Part shown: piece after piece, positions 1 to 5,165 of the stretch
Position numbering within the stretch: the first letter of the stretch is position 1
Layout: each line of letters begins with the position of its first letter
NCBI GenBank assembly: GCA_955652025.1
Contig: CATPAO010000318.1
Location: 1-5,494, forward strand
DNA length: 5,494 nucleotides
Direction of reading: 5' to 3'
DNA from: Casimicrobiaceae bacterium
GTDB lineage: Bacteria; Pseudomonadota; Gammaproteobacteria; Burkholderiales; Casimicrobiaceae
Program-made: the position numbers and the translations under genes
Notes under the pieces: model-generated
The model's database searches: none
What the model was told of the DNA's origin: nothing
The model's input: only the letters and a program-made list of their open reading frames with translations

Positions 1-93
1 CCGCTGTCGATTCTCTGCTCGATCATCACGCTGAGCGCGCTCGGGCAAACGCTGAACATCATGACGTTGGGAGGCCTTGCACTCGCGGTCGGG
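1..93 (+). pseudogene. RND efflux permease fragment, truncated at its 3' side
   Basis: Frame 1 reads as an inner piece of an RND (AcrB/HAE1-like) inner-membrane drug or metabolite exporter. It contains SALGQTLNIMTLGG followed by LALAVG, a well-known signature of TM3-TM4 of this family. In family members LALAVG is followed at once by a segment like ILVDDATV, whose two Asp residues carry the proton relay. Here the similarity stops at about base 93 and the frame continues as unrelated residues to a stop at 205-207. The sequence after base 93 is the opposite strand of a YciI-like gene. RND permeases are about 1000-1050 residues long, so only some 31 residues are present. The upstream part lies outside the window and could be intact, but the gene lacks everything from TM4 onward and cannot make a pump. 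Family assignment is confident; the subfamily is not determined. Confidence 0.75.
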
Positions 94-144
94 AACGAGG
101 TCCAGCTTCTTCTCATCGAGGTAAACCAGGCACAGGTATTTCAT
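94..144 (-). pseudogene. 5' fragment of a second YciI/DGPF-family gene
   Basis: From the ATG at 144 the minus strand reads MKYLCLVYLDEKKLDLV, the typical N-terminus of YciI-related (DGPF) proteins. It resembles the MKFLCLICAEKQMEHIP start of the intact paralogue at 1090-1482. The start overlaps the stop of the AHSA1 gene as ATGA, so the two were translationally coupled. YciI-like proteins are about 100-140 residues, but similarity ends after about 17-23 residues, where the RND permease fragment begins on the other strand. The frame stays open to base 1 with no family-like sequence, and no DGPF motif is present. The next residues, VPDREC, could still be YciI sequence, so the exact break lies somewhere around bases 75-95. 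The product is presumed non-functional. Confidence 0.72.
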
Positions 145-746
145 GGCTCACTCCTGATCGTGGGGATTTCCGGGGTTGCCGAATCGAGCGTCACGCCGAG
201 CCCATAGAGGATGCCGGTCCAGCGCCCCTCGATGGGCTCCGCATGGTCCAATGGCACGTTTTCGTGGGTCAATGTCAACTCGCACCCCGTCTTCAGCGGA
301 GCTATTTCGACTGTCACGCGGGTGACGACGTGTGGTCGATTCTCCAGGCAAAGCTTGAAGACCAGACGGTGGTGCGGGACGATCTCGACGTATTCGCCGG
401 TGTACCTGGCGGTTGCGTCGTCTCGCCGATCCACGAAGCAGAACGCACCCCCGACACGCGCATCGATCTCGACATGTGCCATCGGACGCGATGCCGTCGC
501 GAACAACCATCGGCGCGCGACCCCGGGATCGAGCCAGGCGCCGAATACGCGCGCCGACGGCGCGTCGTACCGATGTGTGACACGTATTCCAGCATGACGT
601 CGCGTTTTTGACGTGGATCGTTTCTCCCACGCAGCGCGTGCCGAGGCTGCCGATCCGACACGGCCGGCGCCTGCCCGCCCGTCGGGCGTGTAGGCCCAGG
701 ACCGTGCCGGTGGCGATCCGTTTTTCGCGTCGATGTCGGGTTTCAT
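141..746 (-). CDS. AHSA1/SRPBCC (START-like) domain protein
   Basis: The protein belongs to the AHSA1 branch of the SRPBCC (Bet v1-like) superfamily, cytosolic folds with a deep cavity for hydrophobic ligands; the ligand here is unknown. The domain runs from IRVTHRYDAPSARVFGAWLD near the start, through GGAFCFVD and YTGEYVEIVPHHRLVF, to LTLTHENVPL and the C-terminal helix GRWTGILYGLGVTLDS. The start is uncertain. ATG at 746 has a good Shine-Dalgarno (AAGGGA, 6-nt spacing) and gives 201 residues, but its first 44 residues are Ala/Gly/Arg-rich and outside the domain. Family members of about 155 residues would begin near 614, where an ACG codon sits 8 nt after GGGAGA. The gene lies 11 nt after the small membrane-protein gene and has its own sigma-type promoter motif at 768-794. 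Its stop overlaps the next start as ATGA. AHSA1, YciI and ECF sigma genes often cluster. Domain call is sure; start and function are not. Confidence 0.88.
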   Translation of the reverse strand: MKPDIDAKNGSPPARSWAYTPDGRAGAGRVGSAASARAAWEKRSTSKTRRHAGIRVTHRYDAPSARVFGAWLDPGVARRWLFATASRPMAHVEIDARVGGAFCFVDRRDDATARYTGEYVEIVPHHRLVFKLCLENRPHVVTRVTVEIAPLKTGCELTLTHENVPLDHAEPIEGRWTGILYGLGVTLDSATPEIPTIRSEP

Positions 747-757
747 CTTGCGTCCCT

Positions 758-949
758 TCACCCCATGGTCGATTGGCGGGACCCGAATTCGACATCGGGA
801 TCGAGAATATTGATTTTCCTGCGCTGATACAGGAAAAGCAGCAACGCGAACAGGGTTCCTCCGGGCAGCACGAGCTCCAGCAAGAGATAGGGGCCGAACC
901 TCTGCCCAAATCGACGCAACAACTCCAAAACGCTCACGATCATCTGCAT
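758..949 (-). CDS. small single-pass membrane protein, unknown function
   Basis: This 63-residue protein has one strongly hydrophobic stretch at about residues 20-41 (PYLLLELVLPGGTLFALLLF), broken in the middle by LPGG. It is flanked by basic residues on both sides (RR at 12-13 and R17; QRRK at 42-45), with an acidic, polar tail. There is no signal-peptidase site, so it is probably an inner-membrane protein. ATG at 949 is preceded by GGGAG with a 6-nt spacing, which supports this start; an in-frame ATG two codons later is the alternative. The gene sits between the YciI and AHSA1 genes of the sigma-factor cluster, 140 nt after the first and 11 nt before the second. It lies directly below a TGTCGA-N17-CGAC promoter motif, so it is probably the first gene of a unit driven by the sigma factor. 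I recall similar short proteins annotated as hypothetical in Burkholderiales but know of no assigned function. Confidence 0.8.
   Translation of the reverse strand: MQMIVSVLELLRRFGQRFGPYLLLELVLPGGTLFALLLFLYQRRKINILDPDVEFGSRQSTMG
768..794 (-). promoter_or_regulatory. candidate ECF42-type promoter of the AHSA1 gene
   Basis: On the minus strand TGTCGA (794-789) is followed after exactly 17 nt by CGAC (771-768). The site lies in the 3' end of the small membrane-protein gene, and its CGAC ends 21 nt before the ATG at 746. It shares both boxes and spacing with the site at 1007-1033, plus TTCG after the first box and a T before CGAC. The motif agrees with the one I recall for ECF42 sigma factors (TGTCGA / CG[A/T]C). 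Transcription would begin near 760, leaving a very short leader to ATG 746. Confidence 0.6.
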
Positions 950-1006
950 TTGCGGCTCCCGCTTGCCTTAGGACAACCACGAAATTGGTCGGCCTTTCAC
1001 TACCTA

Positions 1007-1033
1007 GTCGAACGGGTCCGCTCGAAATCGACA
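1007..1033 (-). promoter_or_regulatory. candidate ECF42-type promoter of the small membrane-protein gene
   Basis: On the minus strand TGTCGA (1033-1028) is followed after 17 nt by CGAC (1010-1007). It is in the 140-nt gap between the YciI gene and the small membrane-protein gene and points at the latter, with a predicted start near 1000 and a leader of about 50 nt. The boxes and spacing are identical to those at 768-794. Because the ECF42-like sigma gene is in the same cluster, this is probably a target of that sigma factor. No equivalent is seen upstream of the sigma gene itself. Confidence 0.62.
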
Positions 1034-1046
1034 AGCATGGGGCCAC

Positions 1047-1064
1047 GACTGCGTCGACACAGTC
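1047..1064 (+). repeat. 18-bp imperfect palindrome upstream of promoter
   Basis: The sequence GACTGCGTCGACACAGTC is an 18-bp dyad with one mismatched pair. It lies between the YciI stop and the TGTCGA box at 1028-1033, starting 14 nt upstream of that box. It contains a further TGTCGA on the minus strand (1059-1054), but no CGAC follows at the right distance. It could be an activator or repressor site or a chance dyad; function is not established. Confidence 0.35.
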
Positions 1065-1089
1065 CGTGAACGCTGCGGGTAGGTCTGAG

Positions 1090-1482
1090 TTAGTGCGGAG
1101 TGCTCGGCGCGACCAGGCCAAGCGCACGGAGTGTTTGCACGTCCTCGGCGATCGGCCGCACCTCGACGCAGCCTCTCGAGGCCCCGGGAATCCTCGAGGC
1201 GACCTGAATCGCTTCGTCCCGATTCTCGGCTTCGATGACGTAATAGCCGCCGAGCTGCTCCTTGGTTTCCACGTAGGGTCCATCGGTGGTGGATACGTTG
1301 CCATTGCGCACGCGGACCGTGGTCGCGGTATCGGGCGGCAGCAGCCGATTCACGCCGATGAAATGGCCGCTTTTCCTGATCGCTCGCGTGAACTCGGCGT
1401 ACTCCTCGTAGTGCCTTGCCGCATCGGCCGCCGGAATGTGCTCCATTTGCTTCTCGGCACAGATCAGGCACAGGAATTTCAT
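1090..1482 (-). CDS. YciI/DGPF-family protein
   Basis: This 130-residue protein of the YciI-related superfamily (dimeric alpha/beta ferredoxin-like fold) is predicted cytosolic. The N-terminal strand is MKFLCLICAEKQ, followed by a helix with the RKSGHF segment (36-41). Then comes the family motif, here DGPY at 67-70 in TTDGPYVETKEQLGGYYVI, and a C-terminal strand GCVEVRPI. The usual DGPF has Tyr for Phe. Family function is poorly known: some YciI proteins have weak hydrolase activity, and DGPF proteins are the standard genomic partner of ECF42 sigma factors. The start ATG has a strong Shine-Dalgarno (GAGGAG, 6-nt spacing). It lies 24 nt after the sigma-factor gene on the same strand, so the two are probably one transcript. 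A second YciI-like gene at the end of the cluster is truncated, leaving this as the only intact copy here. Confidence 0.92.
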   Translation of the reverse strand: MKFLCLICAEKQMEHIPAADAARHYEEYAEFTRAIRKSGHFIGVNRLLPPDTATTVRVRNGNVSTTDGPYVETKEQLGGYYVIEAENRDEAIQVASRIPGASRGCVEVRPIAEDVQTLRALGLVAPSTPH

Positions 1483-1506
1483 CGCGCTCTCCTCGAGTCT
1501 GGTTTT

Positions 1507-2760
1507 TCAATCGGGCAGCTCAGCCAGTCGCCGTTCGAGAAACCGACGCTCCGGTTCCTGCCTGACGAGCGCGACCGCGCGTTGGTAGGAAGTGCGCGCC
1601 TGCGTGGTCCTGCCCAGTCGCCGGCACAGGTCGGCGCGTGCCGCATGCGCGAGGTGATAATCACGCAGATCGCCGCGCGCGAGGATGGCTTCGATGAGCG
1701 CGAGGCCGGCCGCGGATCCGTCGCGCATCGCGACCGCCACAGCGCGGTTCAACTCGACGACCGGCGATGGATCGATGCGCAGCAGGACGTCGTAGAGCCC
1801 GACGATCTCGTCCCAATCGGTCGCATCGGCCTCGTCCGCGTTGGCGTGTATCCCCGCGATCGCCGCCTGAATCGTGTAGGGACCGAATCGCCGCGACGCG
1901 AGCGCCCGTTCCACCAGCGCCGACCCCTCCGTGACCTGATCCCGGTTCCAGAGCGAGCGGTCCTGGTCGTTCAACAGGATCAGCTCACCCGTCGGCGAAG
2001 CGCGCGCCACGCGCCGCGATTCCTGCAGCAGCATCAGCGCCAGCAATCCGATCGCCTCGGGCTCCGGCAGCAATTCGATCAGCAGCCGTCCGAGACGTAT
2101 CGCCTCGCCGGACAGATCGAGCCGCGTCAGCGACGGGCCGGACGACGCCGAGTAGCCCTCGTTGAACACCAGGTAGACCACGCGCAGCACGCTGTCCAAC
2201 CTCTCGGGCAACTCGTCGGGTGCCGGCACCTGGTACGGGATCCCGGCGTCGCGGATCTTTGCCTTGGCCCGCACGATGCGCTGCGCGAGTGTCGGCGCGG
2301 GACTCAGGAACGCCTGGGCGATCTCCTCGGTCGTGAGCCCGCAGACCTCGCGCAGCGTGAGGGCCACCTGCGCGTCCGGCGCCAAGGCGGGGTGGCAGCA
2401 GGTAAAGACGAGCCGCAGCCGGTCGTCCTCGATGTCCTCCTTGTCCCATGGCGGCGGCGCGTCGTCGGCGACGGCTTCAACTTGCTCGGCCACATCCTCC
2501 ATCGAGGCGAACCGCGCGTGCCGGCGTATGCCGTCGATCGCCTTGAAGCGGCCGGCCGAAACGAGCCAGGCGCGCGGGTTCGCCGGCACGCCATCGCGTG
2601 GCCATTGCTCGAGCGCCGCGCGGAAGGCATCGTGCAGCGCCTCCTCGGCAAGATCGAAGTCGCCGAGCAGACGGACCAGCGTGGCGAAGACGCGGCGCGA
2701 TTCGGCGCGGTAGATCGTATCGGCCGTCGCGCGCACGCGTTCGGCGGCATCCGTGGTCAT
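1507..2760 (-). CDS. ECF sigma factor, ECF42-like, with C-terminal DUF6596/TPR-like extension
   Basis: This 417-residue RNA polymerase sigma factor directs transcription of a small set of promoters. Region sigma2 lies at about residues 14-82 (LLGDFDLAEEALHDAF, then NPRAWLVSAGRFKAIDGIRR). Region sigma4 lies at about 113-170, with the group hallmark FTCCHPAL at 119-126 and the helix-turn-helix around GLTTEEIAQAF. The long C-terminus carries DUF6596 (LVFNEGYSASSG at 197-208) and helical TPR-like repeats (PYTIQAAIAGIHA, DPSPVVELNRAVAVA). Classical ECF factors are about 180-200 residues; this length and layout identify the ECF42 type. Those have no known anti-sigma factor and are thought to depend on their own C-terminal domain. 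ATG 2760 is preferred over TTG 2766 because AGGGAAG lies about 8 nt upstream of the ATG. It is followed by the YciI gene, its typical partner, and two matching promoter motifs lie downstream. The inducing signal is unknown. Confidence 0.95.
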   Translation of the reverse strand: MTTDAAERVRATADTIYRAESRRVFATLVRLLGDFDLAEEALHDAFRAALEQWPRDGVPANPRAWLVSAGRFKAIDGIRRHARFASMEDVAEQVEAVADDAPPPWDKEDIEDDRLRLVFTCCHPALAPDAQVALTLREVCGLTTEEIAQAFLSPAPTLAQRIVRAKAKIRDAGIPYQVPAPDELPERLDSVLRVVYLVFNEGYSASSGPSLTRLDLSGEAIRLGRLLIELLPEPEAIGLLALMLLQESRRVARASPTGELILLNDQDRSLWNRDQVTEGSALVERALASRRFGPYTIQAAIAGIHANADEADATDWDEIVGLYDVLLRIDPSPVVELNRAVAVAMRDGSAAGLALIEAILARGDLRDYHLAHAARADLCRRLGRTTQARTSYQRAVALVRQEPERRFLERRLAELPD

Positions 2761-2766
2761 CGGCAA

Positions 2767-2938
2767 CTTCCCTCGTAAGCTTCTCTATTCGGTCGCGCGT
2801 TCTAAACAGGAAGTTCCGCAGCGGGCAGACCCTCGCGATAGGGTGCCGACGGCACCCCCAACGAACAGATCCGGCAGTGGCGGAGCCCGCGGTCCTTAGC
2901 GAAAGCATAGCAATGGCCGCAACGAAAAGGGCCCGCAT
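2767..2938 (-). pseudogene. possible remnant: start of an exported-protein gene
   Basis: From ATG 2938 the minus strand reads MRALFVAAIAMLSL then RTAGSATAG: a basic start, a hydrophobic core and a small-X-small cleavage motif, as in a Sec signal peptide. AAGGA lies 9 nt upstream. After the signal-like part the residues become Arg/Cys-rich and family-free, and the frame runs on out of phase into the sigma-factor gene without a stop. I therefore read it as either the 5' remnant of a lost secreted-protein gene or a chance reading frame in the sigma-gene leader. No family is recognised. Confidence 0.22.
2841..2857 (-). repeat. 7-bp perfect hairpin in the sigma-gene leader
   Basis: GGGTGCC and GGCACCC form a perfect 7-bp stem with a 3-nt loop, about 80 nt upstream of the sigma-factor ATG. 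No T-tract follows on either strand, so it is not a standard intrinsic terminator. It could be an RNA structure in the leader or a protein-binding dyad. Confidence 0.4.
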
Positions 2939-3017
2939 GTCTGGAAGTCCTTGATTGTTCGGCGCTCGCTCAGAAGCCGCGCGAGCCACACGCGGGGACC
3001 CCCAGGCTTGCGGCTCT

Positions 3018-3069
3018 CGCCGCTGCGCTGCCCCCGAAGGGGGAGCACCCGCGCCTTGGCCCGGCGGCG
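3018..3069. repeat. structured G+C-rich intergenic repeat, Burkholderiales style
   Basis: The inner stem is CCCCC-GAA-GGGGG at 3031-3043; on the minus strand it reads CCCCCTTCGGGGG, compatible with a stable UUCG loop. An outer stem pairs CGCCGC (3018-3023) with GCGGCG (3064-3069). From memory, near-identical blocks (GCTGCGCTGCCCCCGA...GGCCCGGCGGCGCTCA) are scattered between genes in Burkholderiales, especially Comamonadaceae-like genomes. Position just downstream of the LytTR stop suggests a role in mRNA 3'-end formation or stability, although no T-run follows. Confidence 0.5.
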
Positions 3070-3113
3070 CTCATCTCGTTGACGGCTTCGGCCCTGCGCT
3101 CGTCCCTTCCTTT

Positions 3114-3536
3114 TCAGGCAAGCCCGAACATTGCCTGAATCGCTGGCCGGTAGCTCCGCCCTGAAGTCAGTTCCGTGCCATCGTTGAGTATGACCGCGTA
3201 TTCTCCATGCGTCAGCGGATGGAACTCGCGCACCGCGCCCACATTCACGCCGTGCGAGCGATGGATCCGCAGAAACCGAAGCGGATCGAGACGCGCGATC
3301 AATCCCGTCAGCGTCTCCTTGTGCAGGTAGGGCCGATCCGCCCACAAGCGCACATAGTTGTCGTCGGCTTCGAGACGCACAATGTCGGCGACCCGGACGA
3401 TCATGATCCGGTTGACGGACTTGACGGCGATGCGTTGGATCGGCGCCGCAGGAAGACTTCCGCCTTCCTGCCCGGGGAAACGGATGTCTTTGACCTGCAG
3501 CAATTCGTGACCCGCGTACTCGTCGAGTGTTCGCAT
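3114..3536 (-). CDS. stand-alone LytTR-type DNA-binding regulator
   Basis: This 140-residue cytosolic transcription factor consists almost wholly of a LytTR domain (about residues 34-137), an all-beta fold that binds direct repeats in promoters. Family hallmarks are ADIVRLEADDNYVRLW (50-65), the FLRIHRSHGVNVGAV segment (88-102) and the closing TSGRSYRP. The first 33 residues are a short linker-like region. There is no receiver domain and no transmembrane segment, so it is not a classical LytR/AlgR response regulator, and how it senses a signal is unclear. ATG 3536 gives a domain-sized protein but has only a weak AAGG Shine-Dalgarno. A TTG at 3638 would add 34 residues of unlikely composition and would leave almost no leader after the promoter at 3622-3651. 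It is divergent from the MocR-type regulator gene at 3741, with about 200 nt between them, suggesting shared control. The target genes are unknown. Confidence 0.87.
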   Translation of the reverse strand: MRTLDEYAGHELLQVKDIRFPGQEGGSLPAAPIQRIAVKSVNRIMIVRVADIVRLEADDNYVRLWADRPYLHKETLTGLIARLDPLRFLRIHRSHGVNVGAVREFHPLTHGEYAVILNDGTELTSGRSYRPAIQAMFGLA

Positions 3537-3621
3537 GTCGGCTTGCCTTGCCTCAACCTTTCGTCCTGCAACCGTACACTGCGTAGCCCCCCGCACGCAT
3601 ACGTTGAACCCGTTCGTTCGC

Positions 3622-3651
3622 ACATTACGGTAAGCCAACTGGTATCATCAA
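3622..3651 (-). promoter_or_regulatory. candidate sigma70-type promoter of the LytTR gene
   Basis: On the minus strand TTGATG (3651-3646) and TAATGT (3627-3622) are separated by 18 nt. This predicts transcription from near 3615 and a leader of about 80 nt to ATG 3536. The -35 box overlaps the TGGTATCA element at 3640-3647. The match is moderate and there is no experimental support. Confidence 0.4.
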
Positions 3652-3681
3652 GTGCCGCTTTTTCACATCTACGTGGTACCA
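3640..3681. promoter_or_regulatory. paired TGGTAYCA boxes, candidate MocR-type operator
   Basis: TGGTATCA (3640-3647) and TGGTACCA (3674-3681, a perfect palindrome extended to GTGGTACCAC at 3673-3682) lie 34 nt apart start to start, close to three helical turns. They are in the gap between the divergent LytTR and MocR-type genes. On the minus strand their cores read ATACCA and GTACCA. As I recall, the MocR protein GabR of Bacillus binds two ATACCA direct repeats. Auto-control by the adjacent regulator is therefore plausible, but the spacing differs from my recollection of GabR. Confidence 0.45.
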
Positions 3682-3740
3682 CTTTCGCAAGACGACATTG
3701 GCGGGGGGAATCGTCGGTAGCGTGATCCTTGGAGGAGTTC

Positions 3741-5165
3741 ATGCATTTGGAGCTCGATGGCAAGGGCGCCCTGTACGAGCAGCTCACCCGCGCGCTGAAG
3801 CGCGGCATTCTCGGCGGTCATCTTCGCGGCGGGGGCAAGTTGCCCGCGACGCGCGATCTGGCGAACGATCTCAATGTGTCACGGAACACCGTGCTGACGG
3901 CGTACGAGCTCCTTTGCTCCGAGCAGCTCGCGATGGCGCGCGGCGGTTCCGGCACCTACGTTGCCCACAACATGGGGCCGCGGACGTCGCCGAGCGCGAG
4001 CAACGCGGTCAGGCCGCAGTCGCGCTACGCTGCCCGGACTCGAAAGCTTGGGCCCACGATGCTCGCGCGCATGCAACCCCCTGTGCGATACGACTTGCAT
4101 TGCGGTGAGCCGTTGCTGAGTCCCGCCCTCGTTTCGTCCTGGCGCAACGAGCTCGGCAAGGCCGCGTCGAATACGGAGCTGCGCTATGCGTCGCTGCAAG
4201 GTCTGCCCGTTCTTCGGCAGGCCATCTGTGATCACATTGCCCGCCGGCGAGGCGTGTTGGCGAACCCTGACGACATCGTGATTGTCAGCGGCACGCAGCA
4301 GGCGTTGTCGCTGGTTGCGCGGGTGCTTCTCGATGAGAGTCATCGGGCGGTCATCGAAGATCCACGCTACGAGCTCGCCTTTCAGACGCTGCGCGCGCAT
4401 GGCTGCCGCATCGTCTCGGTGAGGACCGACGGGGATGGATTGGTCACGAATGAATTGCCGACGACTGCCGTCCGTTTGGTGTATGTAACGCCGTCACATC
4501 AATTTCCCTCGGGCTCGACGATGTCCTTGCCGCGGCGCATGGAATTGCTCGCCTATGCAAGCGAGCGCCGTTGCTGGATTCTTGAGGACGACTATGACGG
4601 CGAGTTCCGTTTCGACTCCAAACCGATTCCCGCGTTACGCTCGCTGGACGTGCGGGATCGAGTGATCTACGTCGGAAGTTTTTCCAAGATCGTGTTCCCC
4701 TCGCTGCGACTTGGCTACGTCGTCTGTCCCAAAGCTCTGGTAGGCGACTTGGTCGCGGCCAAAAAGCTCGACGATCTGGGCTGCCCGGCCATCGAGCAGA
4801 CGGCGATGGCCGAGTTCATCAGGAGCGGTCGGCTCGAACGACATTTGAGGCGCGGGACGGCTGAGCTGCGCCGGCGTCGCAACTGCTTGATCGAGGGAAT
4901 ACAGAATCATGCGGGCAAGCACGTTCGGCTGATCGACTCGCGCGCCGGAATGCATTTGACCGGATGGCTGCCCGGCTTCACGTACGCGAGGCTTGCAAAG
5001 CTCATCGAATTGGGCCGGCAACGCGGCTTGGGTCTGCACGCCATACACCATTTCTACAAAGTGGCTCCCGAGACGCCGGGTCTGATCCTGGGTTTTGCTG
5101 GCTTGTCCCGGATTCAGATCAGCAATGCCACGAAACTTCTTGGCGCTTGCATCGACGAAGTTTGA
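3741..5165 (+). CDS. MocR/PdxR-type regulator: GntR winged helix fused to PLP-dependent aminotransferase-like domain
   Basis: This 474-residue transcription factor joins a DNA-binding winged helix (about 10-75; LPATRDLANDLNVSRNTVL then GGSGTYV) to a fold-type I aminotransferase-like domain (about 115-470). That domain binds pyridoxal 5'-phosphate as a sensor. The PLP Schiff-base Lys is K316 in VGSFSK. D283 and Y285 in LEDDYDGEFRF fit the residues that hold the pyridine ring, with the same D-Y-K spacing as in GabR. The substrate-side motif reads EDPRY, where Gly is more usual than Arg. ATG 3741 has a strong Shine-Dalgarno (GGAGG, 5 nt upstream), so the TTG at 3729 is not used. It is divergent from the LytTR gene. 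PdxR itself controls vitamin B6 genes, but none is visible here; other MocR proteins control GABA, taurine or transport genes. I therefore do not assign a symbol. Confidence 0.94.
   Translation: MHLELDGKGALYEQLTRALKRGILGGHLRGGGKLPATRDLANDLNVSRNTVLTAYELLCSEQLAMARGGSGTYVAHNMGPRTSPSASNAVRPQSRYAARTRKLGPTMLARMQPPVRYDLHCGEPLLSPALVSSWRNELGKAASNTELRYASLQGLPVLRQAICDHIARRRGVLANPDDIVIVSGTQQALSLVARVLLDESHRAVIEDPRYELAFQTLRAHGCRIVSVRTDGDGLVTNELPTTAVRLVYVTPSHQFPSGSTMSLPRRMELLAYASERRCWILEDDYDGEFRFDSKPIPALRSLDVRDRVIYVGSFSKIVFPSLRLGYVVCPKALVGDLVAAKKLDDLGCPAIEQTAMAEFIRSGRLERHLRRGTAELRRRRNCLIEGIQNHAGKHVRLIDSRAGMHLTGWLPGFTYARLAKLIELGRQRGLGLHAIHHFYKVAPETPGLILGFAGLSRIQISNATKLLGACIDEV

Larger units (their letters stand above)
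2761..3113. other. intergenic region between the LytTR and sigma-factor genes
   Basis: This gap of 353 bases separates two minus-strand genes. It holds the sigma gene's Shine-Dalgarno (next to 2766), a hairpin at 2841-2857, a doubtful signal-peptide remnant at 2767-2938 and a structured G+C-rich repeat at 3018-3069. I see no convincing sigma70-type promoter for the sigma gene and no copy of the TGTCGA/CGAC motif, so its expression signal is unresolved. The length and the repeat argue that the LytTR and sigma genes are separate units. Confidence 0.5.

Noticed and set aside
469..474. Third TGTCGA on the minus strand inside the AHSA1 gene as a promoter
   Set aside because: After 17 nt there is no CGAC or CGTC, and it lies within a conserved coding stretch.
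747..1304. Upstream extension of the AHSA1 frame to 387 codons
   Set aside because: It would overlap the small membrane protein and the YciI gene in other frames and has no family-like sequence or start signal.
985..2778. 597-codon open frame on the plus strand antisense to the sigma and YciI genes
   Set aside because: It is the complement of clearly recognisable minus-strand genes, is Arg/Gln/Asp-rich with no domain, and arises from G+C-rich codon bias.
2800..2818. GGAACTT on the minus strand, like a sigma-E -35 box, upstream of the sigma gene
   Set aside because: No matching -10 box lies 15-17 nt downstream; it is probably part of a chance GGAAGTTCC dyad.
3031..3043. CCCCC-GAA-GGGGG as an intrinsic terminator of the LytTR gene
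   Set aside because: No T-run follows on the minus strand and the surrounding outer stem fits a dispersed intergenic repeat better.
3729..3740. TTG start four codons upstream for the MocR-type gene
   Set aside because: The TTG overlaps the GGAGG ribosome-binding site that serves ATG 3741.
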